DNA of 49,079 nt from DATCJU01 sp036562635. GTDB taxonomy: Bacteria > Actinomycetota > Actinomycetes > Mycobacteriales > Pseudonocardiaceae. This document shows, piece by piece, positions 1-7,611 of this stretch; position 1 is the first letter of the stretch; every line of letters starts with the position of its first letter. The stretch spans positions 1 through 49,079 of the forward strand of contig DATCJU010000135.1 in assembly GCA_036562635.1 (NCBI GenBank), read 5' to 3'. The notes under the pieces are model-generated. The model had not been told where the DNA came from and searched no databases. It saw only the letters and a list, made by a program, of their open reading frames with translations. A program made the translations under genes and the position numbers.

Positions 1-939
1 CGTCAGCACCGTGTTCTGCGGTGCCACTCCGCCCACGGCGCCCAGTGTCGGTGCCGGGGCGCCGAGCACGGCCAGGCCCGAGGGCGGCGGGAGCGGGCGG
101 CCGGCACGCACCGCGGCCACCGCGGCGGCGAACTCACCACCGTTGCGGTAGCGCTGGCGCGGGTCCTTGACCAGCGTGGCCTCGATCAGTGCTCGGGCCC
201 CGATCGGGATGTCCGGGGGCAGCGGGGGTGGCACGTCCCGGATGTGCATCATCGCCACCGTCACCGCGTTGTCCGACAGGAACGGACGGTGGCCGGTGAG
301 GCACTCGTAGCCGACGACGGCCAGGGAGTAGACGTCGCTGGCCGGCTCCGCCTCCTGCCCCGTCGCCTGCTCGGGGGCGATGTAGTGCGCCGTGCCCATG
401 ACCATGCCGGACCGGGTCACCGGCGCCGCGTCCGCGGCCTTGGCGATACCGAAGTCGGTGAGCTTCACCGTGCCGTTCGGTGTCACGAGGATGTTCCCGG
501 GCTTGACGTCCCGGTGCACCAGCCCACGTTCGTGTGCCGCCTGCAGGGCGTTGGCGGCCTGTTCGAGCAGGTCCAGGGTGCGGTCGACGTTCAACCGCCC
601 CTCACGGGCCAGGATGCTGGCCAGGGGTTCCCCCTCGACCAGCTCCATCACCAGGTACGCGGTGTCCTCCGGGCCGCCGGGAACCGCCGCCGTCTCGCCG
701 TAGTCGTGCACGGCCGCGATACCCGGGTGGTTCAGGGAGGCGGTCATCCGGGCCTCGGTGCGGAAACGATGCAGGAACTCGGCGTTACCGCACAGCTCCG
801 GCTTGAGCACCTTCACCGCCACCCGGCGGTCCAGTCGGGTGTCGGCGGCCTCCCACACCTCACCCATGCCGCCGACCGCGATGCGCCGGGTCAGCCGGTA
901 GCGGTCGGCGAGGAGCTGCCCGGGGGTGAGCACGGTCAC
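1..939 (-). CDS. pknA: Serine/threonine protein kinase PknA, N-terminal part (cut by window edge)
   Basis: Membrane Ser/Thr kinase that in actinobacteria phosphorylates cell-wall and division proteins. The visible 313 codons hold a complete kinase domain: glycine loop around residues 20-29 (VGGMGEV), ATP-binding Lys43 in VAVKVL, catalytic HRDVKPGN at 142-149 and DFG at 162-164. The start is the GTG at 939, inside a GTGA overlap with the pbpA stop, so the two are translationally coupled. After the kinase domain a Pro/Ala-rich juxtamembrane stretch begins and the window ends; the membrane segment and the expected pknB lie outside. Order and overlaps match the conserved pknB-pknA-pbpA-rodA-pstP-fhaB-fhaA operon. 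Confidence 0.95.
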   Translation of the reverse strand, partial: MTVLTPGQLLADRYRLTRRIAVGGMGEVWEAADTRLDRRVAVKVLKPELCGNAEFLHRFRTEARMTASLNHPGIAAVHDYGETAAVPGGPEDTAYLVMELVEGEPLASILAREGRLNVDRTLDLLEQAANALQAAHERGLVHRDVKPGNILVTPNGTVKLTDFGIAKAADAAPVTRSGMVMGTAHYIAPEQATGQEAEPASDVYSLAVVGYECLTGHRPFLSDNAVTVAMMHIRDVPPPLPPDIPIGARALIEATLVKDPRQRYRNGGEFAAAVAAVRAGRPLPPPSGLAVLGAPAPTLGAVGGVAPQNTVLT

Positions 940-2405
940 CCACCTCCCTGCAGGGCGGCCCGGATGACCGTGCGCCCGACCGGCGCGGCCACCAGGCCAC
1001 CGGTGGCGCCCAACCCGCGGTCACCGCCGCTCTCCACGATCACCGCGACGGCGATCTTCGGGTCCTCCGCGGGCGCGAACGCCACGTACCAGGCGTGCGG
1101 GTTCGTCTCCTTCGGGTTGACGCCGTGCTCGGCGGTGCCGGTCTTGGAGGCGATGGTGACACCGCGGATCTTGCCCTCGCCCTTGGTGTTCTCCTCCGAC
1201 TTGATCATCATCTCGGTGAGCACCCGGGCGTTCTCCGCCGACATGACCCGCTCGGCCTTCTCCGGATCGGTCTCGTCGTAGACCGTCAGGTCCGGGCCGG
1301 TGATGCGCTGCACCAGGTAGGGCTGCATGCGCACCCCACGGTTGGCGATGGCCGCCGCGATCATCGCGTCCTGCAGCGGGGTGAGCTTCACGTCGCGCTG
1401 GCCGATACCCGTCTGGTAGAGCGCGGCCCGGTCCGGGATGTCGCCCAGCGTGGAGGCCGTCACCGACAGCGGGATCTCCAGGTCCTGCTCACCGATGCCG
1501 AACTTCTCGGCCTGGGCCCGCAGCTTGGTCTCCCCGAGCTCCCCGGCCAGCTGGGCGAACGCGGTGTTGCAGGACAGGGCGAGAGCCTGTTCCAGCGAGG
1601 TGGTGGCCCCGCTGCCGCAGTGCTTGCCGTTGAAGTTCTCCAGGCCGGTGCGGGTGCCGGGCAGGATGATGTTCGCCTCGGCGGTGAGCTGGCTGTCCTT
1701 GGTGTAGCCGTTCTCCAGCGCGGCCGCGGTGACCACGAGCTTGAACGTCGAGCCGGGCGGGTAGGTCTCGCTGATCGCCCGGTTGCGCATCGGGTTGGCC
1801 GGGTCTTTGGTGTACCTCTCCCAGGCCTCCTTCTGCTCCGCGGCGTCGTGCGAGGCCAGGGGGTTGGGGTCGTAGGACGGGGTGCTGACCATCGCCTTGA
1901 TCGCCCCGGTCTTCGGGTCCAGCGCCACCACCGCGCCCCGGAAGCCCTTCTGGGTCATCGCCTGGTAGGCGGCCTCCTGGATGCGCGGGTCGATGGTCAG
2001 CTCGACGTTGCCGCCCCGCGTGTCGCGACCGGTGATCAGGTCGGACAGGCGACGCACCAGCAGGGAGTCCGCGTCGCCGTTGAGCACGTCGCGCTCGGCC
2101 CGCTCCATACCACCCGCGCCGTAGAGCTGGGAGTAGTAGCCGGTGACCGGGGCGTAGAGCGGGCCGTCGAGGTAGACCCGCCGGAACTTCATCTGACCCT
2201 CGGTGGGCTGCACGTCGGCCAGGGCCAGACCACCGGCGATGATCTTGCCGCGTTCCCGGGAGTACTCCGCCAGCATCGTGCGACGGTTCCGCGGGTCCTT
2301 GCGGTACTCGTCCGCCTTGATCGCCTGGATGTAGGTGATGTTGGCGAGCAACAGGACGACCATGGCCATCATGGCCAGCGCCACCCGGCGCAGTGGGGTG
2401 TTCAT
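936..2405 (-). CDS. pbpA: Penicillin-binding protein A, peptidoglycan transpeptidase
   Basis: Class B penicillin-binding protein that cross-links peptidoglycan at the outer face of the membrane, normally paired with the SEDS protein encoded just upstream. Its 489 residues comprise one N-terminal membrane anchor (about 7-28), a dimerisation region and a C-terminal transpeptidase domain. All three active-site motifs are present: SxxK at 219-222 (STFK), SxN at 278-280 (SCN) and KTG at 421-423. The ATG at 2405 overlaps the rodA stop in an ATGA. The length fits mycobacterial PbpA, a known PknB substrate. Confidence 0.95.
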   Translation of the reverse strand: MNTPLRRVALAMMAMVVLLLANITYIQAIKADEYRKDPRNRRTMLAEYSRERGKIIAGGLALADVQPTEGQMKFRRVYLDGPLYAPVTGYYSQLYGAGGMERAERDVLNGDADSLLVRRLSDLITGRDTRGGNVELTIDPRIQEAAYQAMTQKGFRGAVVALDPKTGAIKAMVSTPSYDPNPLASHDAAEQKEAWERYTKDPANPMRNRAISETYPPGSTFKLVVTAAALENGYTKDSQLTAEANIILPGTRTGLENFNGKHCGSGATTSLEQALALSCNTAFAQLAGELGETKLRAQAEKFGIGEQDLEIPLSVTASTLGDIPDRAALYQTGIGQRDVKLTPLQDAMIAAAIANRGVRMQPYLVQRITGPDLTVYDETDPEKAERVMSAENARVLTEMMIKSEENTKGEGKIRGVTIASKTGTAEHGVNPKETNPHAWYVAFAPAEDPKIAVAVIVESGGDRGLGATGGLVAAPVGRTVIRAALQGGG

Positions 2406-3907
2406 CGCGGACGCTCCACCAGGACCGTGTGCGCCTCGGCGATCGGCGCCTGCTGGGGCTTGGGACGGGACGGGGTGATCGGACGCCGGGCCGAGTCGGA
2501 GATACGCAGCAGCAGGGCGACCAGGGCGTAGTTGGCCACCAGCGACGAACCTCCGTGGGACAGGAACGGGGCGGTCAGACCGGTCAGCGGGATCAGCTTG
2601 GTCACGCCGCCGACGACCACGAACACCTGCAGGGCCAGGGCGAAAGACAGGCCACCGCCGAGCAGCTTGCCGAAGGAGTCCCGCACGGCCAGGGCACTGC
2701 GCAGGCCCCGGGTGGCCAGCAGCAGGTACAGCATCAGGATCGCGGCCAGGCCGATGAGCCCGAGCTCCTCACCCAGCGAGGAGATGATGAAGTCGCTGTT
2801 GGCGAACTGGACGTGGTGCGGATGGCCGGCACCCAGTCCGGTGCCGATGATGCCGCCGCTGCCCAGGCCGAACAGGCCGTTGGCGAGCTGCCACCCGCTG
2901 TCGTAGTAGTCGGCGAACGGATCCTGCCACGCCTTCACCCGCACCTTGAGGTGGTCGAACAGCTGGTAGGCCACCAGACAGCCGGCCGCGAAGATGCTGA
3001 GCCCGAGCACCAACCACACCGCCCGCTCGGTGGCGATGTAGAGCATCACCAGCACGATGCCGAAGAACAGCAGCGAGGTGCCCAGATCCTTCTCCAGGAC
3101 CAGCACGCCCACCGACAGGCCCCAGGTGACCAGTAGCGGGGCCAGGTCACGGGCCCGGGGGAACTCCATGCCCAGGAACCGCTTCCCCGCGGACATGAAC
3201 AGGTCCCGTTTGGAGACCAGGAACGCCGCGAAGAACACCATCAGCAGGATCTTGGCGAACTCGCCGGGCTGGATGGAGAAGATGCCGAGCCGCAGCCAGA
3301 TCTTCGCGCCGTTGACCTCGGACAGGCTGCGGGGCAGCAGACCGGGCAGGGCCAGGGCGACCAGGCCGACCAGGCCCGCGGTGTAGCCGTACCGGGACAG
3401 CGTGCGGTGGTCGCGCACCAGCACCAGCACCGCGATGAACAGGCCCAGCGCGATGGCCGTCCACATGATCTGTTTCGGCGCGGCGGCCGACGGGATCGTC
3501 TCCTTGCCCTCCTGCAGGGCTTTCTCCGCGTTACCCAGGTCGATCCGGTGGATCATCACCAGACCCAGGCCGTTGAGCAGTGCGACGCAGGGCAGGATCA
3601 GCGGGTCGGCGTACGGGGCGAACAGCCGCACCGCCCCGTGGGCCACGCTGAACAGTCCCAGGTACGCCAGGCCGTAGAAGAGCAGCTGCTGGGTCAGCGA
3701 CTGTTCCTGGTTGAGCTCGACCAGGATGTTCGCCCCGGTCGTGAGGAACGCGGCGAACGCCAGCAGCGCGAGTTCGGTGCCCCGCCTGGTCGGCACGGCC
3801 GGGGTGTTCGTCCCCACGGCGGTCGCCGTGGTCGTCGAGGTGGCGGGTCTGGCGTTCAGCGCGGTGGGGGCGGGGTCCTTCGGCCCCCCGGAGACGGAGT
3901 TGGCCAT
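2402..3907 (-). CDS. rodA: SEDS-family peptidoglycan glycosyltransferase RodA/FtsW
   Basis: Polytopic SEDS glycosyltransferase that polymerises lipid II for cell-wall elongation, working with the PbpA encoded directly downstream. The 501-residue product has about 12 hydrophobic segments after a Pro/Thr-rich cytoplasmic N-terminus. Conserved SEDS stretches are visible: PGEFAKILLM mid-protein and SDFIISSLGEELGLIG near the C-terminal third. I place the start at ATG 3907, which shares one base with the pstP stop (TGATG). An in-frame start at 3925 would only add MPDGEL and overlap pstP more. The stop overlaps the pbpA ATG. Confidence 0.93.
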   Translation of the reverse strand: MANSVSGGPKDPAPTALNARPATSTTTATAVGTNTPAVPTRRGTELALLAFAAFLTTGANILVELNQEQSLTQQLLFYGLAYLGLFSVAHGAVRLFAPYADPLILPCVALLNGLGLVMIHRIDLGNAEKALQEGKETIPSAAAPKQIMWTAIALGLFIAVLVLVRDHRTLSRYGYTAGLVGLVALALPGLLPRSLSEVNGAKIWLRLGIFSIQPGEFAKILLMVFFAAFLVSKRDLFMSAGKRFLGMEFPRARDLAPLLVTWGLSVGVLVLEKDLGTSLLFFGIVLVMLYIATERAVWLVLGLSIFAAGCLVAYQLFDHLKVRVKAWQDPFADYYDSGWQLANGLFGLGSGGIIGTGLGAGHPHHVQFANSDFIISSLGEELGLIGLAAILMLYLLLATRGLRSALAVRDSFGKLLGGGLSFALALQVFVVVGGVTKLIPLTGLTAPFLSHGGSSLVANYALVALLLRISDSARRPITPSRPKPQQAPIAEAHTVLVERPR

Positions 3908-5406
3908 CAGCTCACCATCCGGCACTCCACGCCCGGCTGTAGCGTCATGGTGGGCAGCGGGGTGTCCTCCGGAGCGGTCTCGTCAGTGGTGGGTGGAGCG
4001 CTCTGGTTCGGGTCGTCCGTGGGCTGCGCGGGCGCCGTCGTGTTCCCGTCCTCCGGCGGAGTCGCGCCCTCACCCTCACCCTCGGGCGGCGCGGCCGTCG
4101 TCGTCTCGGGCGTGGGCGGCGGCGTGGTGGGACTGTCGGCAGGGGGTTCGGTGCTCTGCGGACAGGGCGGCAGCAGCTGCTCGGTACGCAGCCGGATGAT
4201 CGTCTTGCGTGCGCCCTCGACCCCGTCGTCACTGGTGATGCCGCGGCGCACGGTGTCCCGCGAGGCGGGCTTGAGGTCGTCGATCGTGATCCGCTCACAG
4301 GACGGAGGCGAGCCCGGGGGGCAGGAGTCCTCCACCTGCTGGTGCATCGGGATGCCGAGGATCTTGGAGGACAGGCCACGGAAGATGGCCACCTCACCGT
4401 CCTCGGCCACGCCCACGAAGTACTGTTGCTGCATCCAGGTGTAGCCGGCGAAGCCGCCGCCACCCAGCAGCACCAGGACACCGATCAGGCCCAGCCCCAT
4501 GCGCAGGCCGCGCCGCTTCTTCGGTGGTTTGTCCTGGGCGGACGTCGGGGGCGGCAACGGGATCTCGGGCCGCGTCTGCTGCGGGCGCGGTGCGGCCAGT
4601 GCCGCTCGGGAGGCAGGAGAGTCCGGTGGTGGCGGGTCCTCGCTGCCGTCGCCGGCGGAACCGCCGACGATCGGCGCGTTCTCGCCGAAGTCGACGTCCA
4701 CGACGTCGGCGACGATGCAGGTCACGTTGTCCGGGCCACCACCGCGCAGGGCCAGTTCGATCAATCGGTCCGCGCACGCCTGCGGGTCCGGGATGCGCAG
4801 CGTCTCGGCCAGCGTCTCGTGGCTGACCACCCCGGACAGGCCGTCGGAACACAGCAGGTAGCGGTCGCCGGCCCTGGCCTCGCGGATGGTGAGGCTGGGC
4901 TCGACCTCGTTGCCGGTGAGCGCGCGCAGCAGCAGGGAGCGCTGCGGGTGGTTGACCGCCTCTTCCGGGGTGATCCGTCCCTCGTCGATGAGGGACTGGA
5001 CGAAGGTGTCGTCGTGGGTGATCTGGGTGAGGACACCGTCGCGCAGCAGGTAGGCGCGCGAGTCGCCCACGTGCACCAGGCCGATCTTGCTCCCGGCGAA
5101 CAGGACCGCGGTCAGCGTGGTCCCCATCCCGTCCAGGTCCGGGTCGCTGGCCACGAGCTCGGCGATGGCGGCGTTGCCGGACTGCACCGCGTCGCGGAGC
5201 TGTCCGAGCAGGTCCTCACCGGGTTCGTCGTCGTCGAGCGGAGCGAGGGCGGCGATGACGACCTTGCTCGCCACTTCACCGGCGGCATGGCCACCCATGC
5301 CGTCGGCGAGTGCGAGCAGGCGTGGTCCTGCGTACACGGCGTCCTGGTTGTTGGAACGGACCAGGCCCCGGTCGCTGCGGGCTGCGTAGCGGAGGACGAG
5401 GGTCAT
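3907..5406 (-). CDS. pstP: PP2C-type serine/threonine phosphatase PstP
   Basis: Membrane-anchored PP2C phosphatase that reverses phosphorylation by PknA/PknB. Its 499 residues start with a PP2C domain (about 1-240) carrying the metal-binding motifs: SNNQDAV near residue 19, Asp35-Gly36 in ALADGMGGH, GDSRAYLL, CSDGLSG and GGPDNVTCIV. A cytoplasmic Pro-rich linker follows, then one membrane segment near 300-325 and an outer domain ending in a Thr/Pro/Glu-rich tail. Its ATG overlaps the fhaB stop (ATGA). Domain order and length match Mycobacterium PstP. Confidence 0.95.
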   Translation of the reverse strand: MTLVLRYAARSDRGLVRSNNQDAVYAGPRLLALADGMGGHAAGEVASKVVIAALAPLDDDEPGEDLLGQLRDAVQSGNAAIAELVASDPDLDGMGTTLTAVLFAGSKIGLVHVGDSRAYLLRDGVLTQITHDDTFVQSLIDEGRITPEEAVNHPQRSLLLRALTGNEVEPSLTIREARAGDRYLLCSDGLSGVVSHETLAETLRIPDPQACADRLIELALRGGGPDNVTCIVADVVDVDFGENAPIVGGSAGDGSEDPPPPDSPASRAALAAPRPQQTRPEIPLPPPTSAQDKPPKKRRGLRMGLGLIGVLVLLGGGGFAGYTWMQQQYFVGVAEDGEVAIFRGLSSKILGIPMHQQVEDSCPPGSPPSCERITIDDLKPASRDTVRRGITSDDGVEGARKTIIRLRTEQLLPPCPQSTEPPADSPTTPPPTPETTTAAPPEGEGEGATPPEDGNTTAPAQPTDDPNQSAPPTTDETAPEDTPLPTMTLQPGVECRMVS

Positions 5407-5864
5407 GAGCGTAGCTCGATCACCGTCTTGCCGATGCGGATCGGAACGCCGAGCGGGACCCGGGTGGGGCCCGTGACCTTCGCCCGGTCGAGATACGTGC
5501 CGTTCGTGGAGCCTAGATCCTCCACGTACCAGTCGTTGCCACGCAGGGAGAGTCGGGCGTGCCTGGTCGACGCGTAGTCGTCGTCGAGCACCAGGGTGGA
5601 GTCGTCAGCGCGACCGATCAGGATCGGCCGGCCGTCCAGGGAGATCCGAGTACCTGCCAACGCGCCGTGGGTCACGACGAGCTGGCGGGCCGCCTTCCCC
5701 CGCACCTGCTTGGCGCCGCCCTTCCAGGGCCAGGCGGGCATGCTCGCCCGCAGGCCGGAGGCGGCGTAGAGATCGGAGCGGACCACGCGCAGCGCGGCCA
5801 GCACGAACAACCAGAGCAGGGCGAGGAACCCTGCTCTGGTCAGCTGCATCACCAGCTCCGGCAC
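5403..5864 (-). CDS. fhaB: FHA-domain protein FhaB (FipA)
   Basis: Small membrane-tethered phosphothreonine-binding adaptor that recruits phosphorylated partners to the division and elongation machinery. One N-terminal membrane segment (LTRAGFLALLWLFVLAALR, about residues 7-25) is followed by one FHA domain with the hallmark elements LIGRAD, STRHARL and LGSTNGTYLD. The start is inferred as the GTG at 5864, because the sequence from there aligns with the usual start of the family just ahead of QLTRAGF and a GAGGAAGAGGAG purine tract lies upstream. The 153-residue length fits. An upstream in-frame extension would overlap fhaA and is unlikely. Confidence 0.9.
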   Translation of the reverse strand: MPELVMQLTRAGFLALLWLFVLAALRVVRSDLYAASGLRASMPAWPWKGGAKQVRGKAARQLVVTHGALAGTRISLDGRPILIGRADDSTLVLDDDYASTRHARLSLRGNDWYVEDLGSTNGTYLDRAKVTGPTRVPLGVPIRIGKTVIELRS

Positions 5865-5917
5865 CTGTCGCGTCCGCTCCTCTTCCTCGAGTCGATCGGT
5901 GTCGTCCGGCGGGTGGC

Positions 5918-6910
5918 TCAGCCCTGGAGACGGAACACCAGGGTCGAGTGTCCGATGCGGATGACATCTCCGTCGTTGAGTTGCCAAGTCTGCATCGGAT
6001 TGCCGTTGACCGTGGTGCCGTTGGTCGAACCGAGATCCACCAGGGTGGCGGTCTGCCCGTCCCACGTGATCTCCAGGTGCCGACGGGACACCCCGGTGTC
6101 GGGCAGCCGGAAGTGGGCGTCCTGGCCGCGGCCGATGACGTTGCTGCCCTGCTGCAGGTTGTAGGTCCGGTTCGACCCGTCCTCCAGGTGCAGCACGGCG
6201 GTCAGCTGACGCGGGCCGGTCTGCACGGCCGGCGGAGCGTAGCCCTGGCCGCCCGGGTTCTGCTGCGGGTACCCGCCGGTGTTGTACCCGCCGCCCTGGT
6301 CGTAGCCTCCGGGCTGGCCGTAGCCCTGGTCGTAGCCTCCGGGCTGGCCGTAGTTGGGGTCGTTGTAGCCCTGGCCGTAGCCCTGGTCATAACCGTACTG
6401 ACCTTGGCCGTAGCCCTGGTCGTAGCCGTACTGCCCCTGCTGTCCGTACGGGTCACCCTGGGGGTACTGGCCGGGTGGCTGGCTCATGGCTCGGTCTCCT
6501 GCGGTACGAGGTGTTGCTGGCCGTTGGCTCGGCTTGGCGTCGGGGTCAACGGACGAGCTGGTTAGGAACTGTCCCGTGTGCAGCGCCTCGGAGCGCTCCA
6601 AGGAGACTACGACGTCACCATAGGTATCCCACCCCTGCTCGGCGAGATGCTCCTGAACACAGTCGGCGAGGAGCCGGGTGATCCGGTCCTCGTCGGCTGC
6701 GAGGCGGTCGTGATCGGTCGGGCCGAGGGTGACCACGTAGTGGTTGGGCGCGAGCAACCGGCCTCCGGCCAACTCCCTGATGTTGGCCTCGGCCTCCCGT
6801 TGCAGCGCCTGCGCCACCTCCTGCGGCACCACCTGCCCGCCGAACACGCGCGCAAAGGTGTTGCCGACGATGCCTTCGAGTCGGCGCTCGAAGCGCTGAA
6901 CGAGGCCCAC
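5918..6910 (-). CDS. fhaA: FHA-domain protein FhaA with N-terminal DUF3662 domain
   Basis: Phosphothreonine-binding scaffold that in mycobacteria binds the lipid II flippase partner MviN and tempers peptidoglycan synthesis. Domains from the start: FhaA_N/DUF3662 (about 1-115), a short linker, a Tyr/Gly/Gln-rich low-complexity segment (about 145-225), then a C-terminal FHA domain (VIGRGQD, SRRHLEI, LGSTNGT). I prefer the GTG at 6910, since GGAGG at 6916-6920 sits five bases ahead of it. The ATG at 6922 would overlap that ribosome-binding site and lacks its own. Product 330 residues. It opens the operon, 53 bases before fhaB. A second, internal start at 6487 is discussed in the findings. Confidence 0.92.
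   Translation of the reverse strand: MGLVQRFERRLEGIVGNTFARVFGGQVVPQEVAQALQREAEANIRELAGGRLLAPNHYVVTLGPTDHDRLAADEDRITRLLADCVQEHLAEQGWDTYGDVVVSLERSEALHTGQFLTSSSVDPDAKPSQRPATPRTAGDRAMSQPPGQYPQGDPYGQQGQYGYDQGYGQGQYGYDQGYGQGYNDPNYGQPGGYDQGYGQPGGYDQGGGYNTGGYPQQNPGGQGYAPPAVQTGPRQLTAVLHLEDGSNRTYNLQQGSNVIGRGQDAHFRLPDTGVSRRHLEITWDGQTATLVDLGSTNGTTVNGNPMQTWQLNDGDVIRIGHSTLVFRLQG
6280..6450 (-). repeat. In-frame Tyr-Gly-Gln low-complexity repeats in fhaA
   Basis: Degenerate tandem units encode YGYDQGYGQGQ, YDQGYGQGY and GQPGGYDQ-type repeats between the two FhaA domains. About one residue in four is tyrosine. The DNA repeats are near identical in places, such as two copies of a unit spanning roughly 6300-6350, so length variation between strains is likely. 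Confidence 0.75.
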
Positions 6911-6940
6911 GGCAACCTCCATGCGAACGGTTCCCGTCCG

Positions 6941-6969
6941 ATCGTATCCATGCTGGCAGATACGGTCAC
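6941..6969 (-). promoter_or_regulatory. Promoter of the fhaA-fhaB-pstP-rodA-pbpA-pknA operon
   Basis: Reading leftward, a -35 element GTGACC (6964-6969) and a -10 element TACGAT (6941-6946) are separated by exactly 17 bases. The predicted start near 6934 gives a leader of about 24 bases to the fhaA GTG. The hexamers match the actinobacterial SigA pattern moderately (4/6 and TANNNT). Confidence 0.5.
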
Positions 6970-7037
6970 TGGACTGTTCGCCCTGAGGGGAATCTGCAGC
7001 TCGGAAAGGGTGTTGTCCACGGGGTCGACCCCCGGTT

Positions 7038-7067
7038 TTGGAGATTGTGGGAACCTCCTGCTACGCT
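7038..7067 (+). promoter_or_regulatory. Probable promoter of tRNA-Leu
   Basis: TTGGAG (7038-7043) and TACGCT (7062-7067) with an 18-base spacer lie about 60 bases before the mature tRNA. The -10 fits TANNNT; the -35 is weak. Confidence 0.35.
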
Positions 7068-7128
7068 TCCGCTGCCACCACGGAGGAGGCGCCCCGATCC
7101 GAAGGGGTCAGGGTCGCCACCGACGAAC

Positions 7129-7214
7129 GGGCGAGTGGCGGAATGGCAGACGCGCACGGTTCAGGTCCGTGTGTCCGAAAGGACGTGAGGGTTCAACTCC
7201 CTCCTCGCCCACCA
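7129..7214 (+). tRNA. tRNA-Leu, anticodon CAG
   Basis: Class II tRNA of 86 bases with CCA encoded. The acceptor stem GGGCGAG (7129-7135) pairs with CTCGCCC before ACCA. The anticodon stem CACGG/CCGTG encloses the loop TTCAGGT with anticodon CAG at 7162-7164. A long variable arm (TGTCC-GAAA-GGACG) and a T arm GAGGG/CCCTC with TTCAACT follow. A tRNA-Leu also sits beside fhaA in mycobacteria. Confidence 0.97.
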
Positions 7215-7217
7215 GCG

Positions 7218-7250
7218 GAACCCCGCTCCGGATGCTCCGGGGCGGGGTTC
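7218..7250 (+). terminator. Terminator after tRNA-Leu
   Basis: GAACCCCGC (7218-7226) pairs perfectly with GCGGGGTTC (7242-7250). The interior adds CCGG/CCGG pairing. A modest T-containing tail (TTCGTTG) follows. Confidence 0.75.
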
Positions 7251-7407
7251 TTCGTTGTCCGTCCACACTCCTGGGTCTTCCGCCCGTGCTCCTGGTTCCA
7301 CTCCTGGTTCGGTGGGGTCGGTGCCTCCCCTGTCCGGATCCGTCGGCGAACCGACTCGAGTGGGTGTGACCTTGGCCACTGCACGGTTGTGAGTGGGGTC
7401 GCCGTGG

Positions 7408-7438
7408 CCTCCCCCGGGGGAGGGGGTTCGACTAGGTT
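7408..7438 (+). promoter_or_regulatory. Candidate promoter/operator before the MFS gene
   Basis: A perfect 16-base palindrome CCTCCCCCGGGGGAGG (7408-7423) lies ten bases before a TAGGTT -10-like hexamer (7433-7438), roughly where a -35 box would be. The stretch from the tRNA terminator to 7497 otherwise shows no gene. Confidence 0.35.
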
Positions 7439-7497
7439 GGCCCCTCACCCGGCTCGTGGTCGGGTCATGGGACGGGTCGTCCGGTTGGGGAGGGCAC

Positions 7498-7611
7498 ATG
7501 GGTGACGGGACGCAGGAACTCGTCGTCGGACGCCGGGGGCCGGACGGCACCCTCTGGGCCGCCGACGCTGCTGCCCCGGTGGGGGAGCGCTCCCGTCGGG
7601 AGGAGCGATGA
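7498..7611 (+). CDS. Possible 37-codon upstream ORF coupled to the MFS gene
   Basis: ATG 7498 follows GGGGAGGG (7487-7494) with short spacing. The frame runs 37 codons to a TGA that overlaps the MFS ATG in an ATGA. The product (starting MGDGTQELVVG) is hydrophilic and not recognised. Ribosome-binding site and overlap argue for translation, but it may be a regulatory leader or chance. Confidence 0.3.
   Translation: MGDGTQELVVGRRGPDGTLWAADAAAPVGERSRREER

Noticed and set aside
1095..2531. Long plus-strand frames opposite pbpA, and similar antisense frames opposite most genes
   Set aside because: These mirror the GC-rich third-position pattern of the real genes, show His/Gln/Arg-rich low-complexity translations and carry no motifs.
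7129..7214. tRNA-Leu as an integration (att) site for an element
   Set aside because: No integrase gene and no duplicate of the tRNA 3' end was found in the window.
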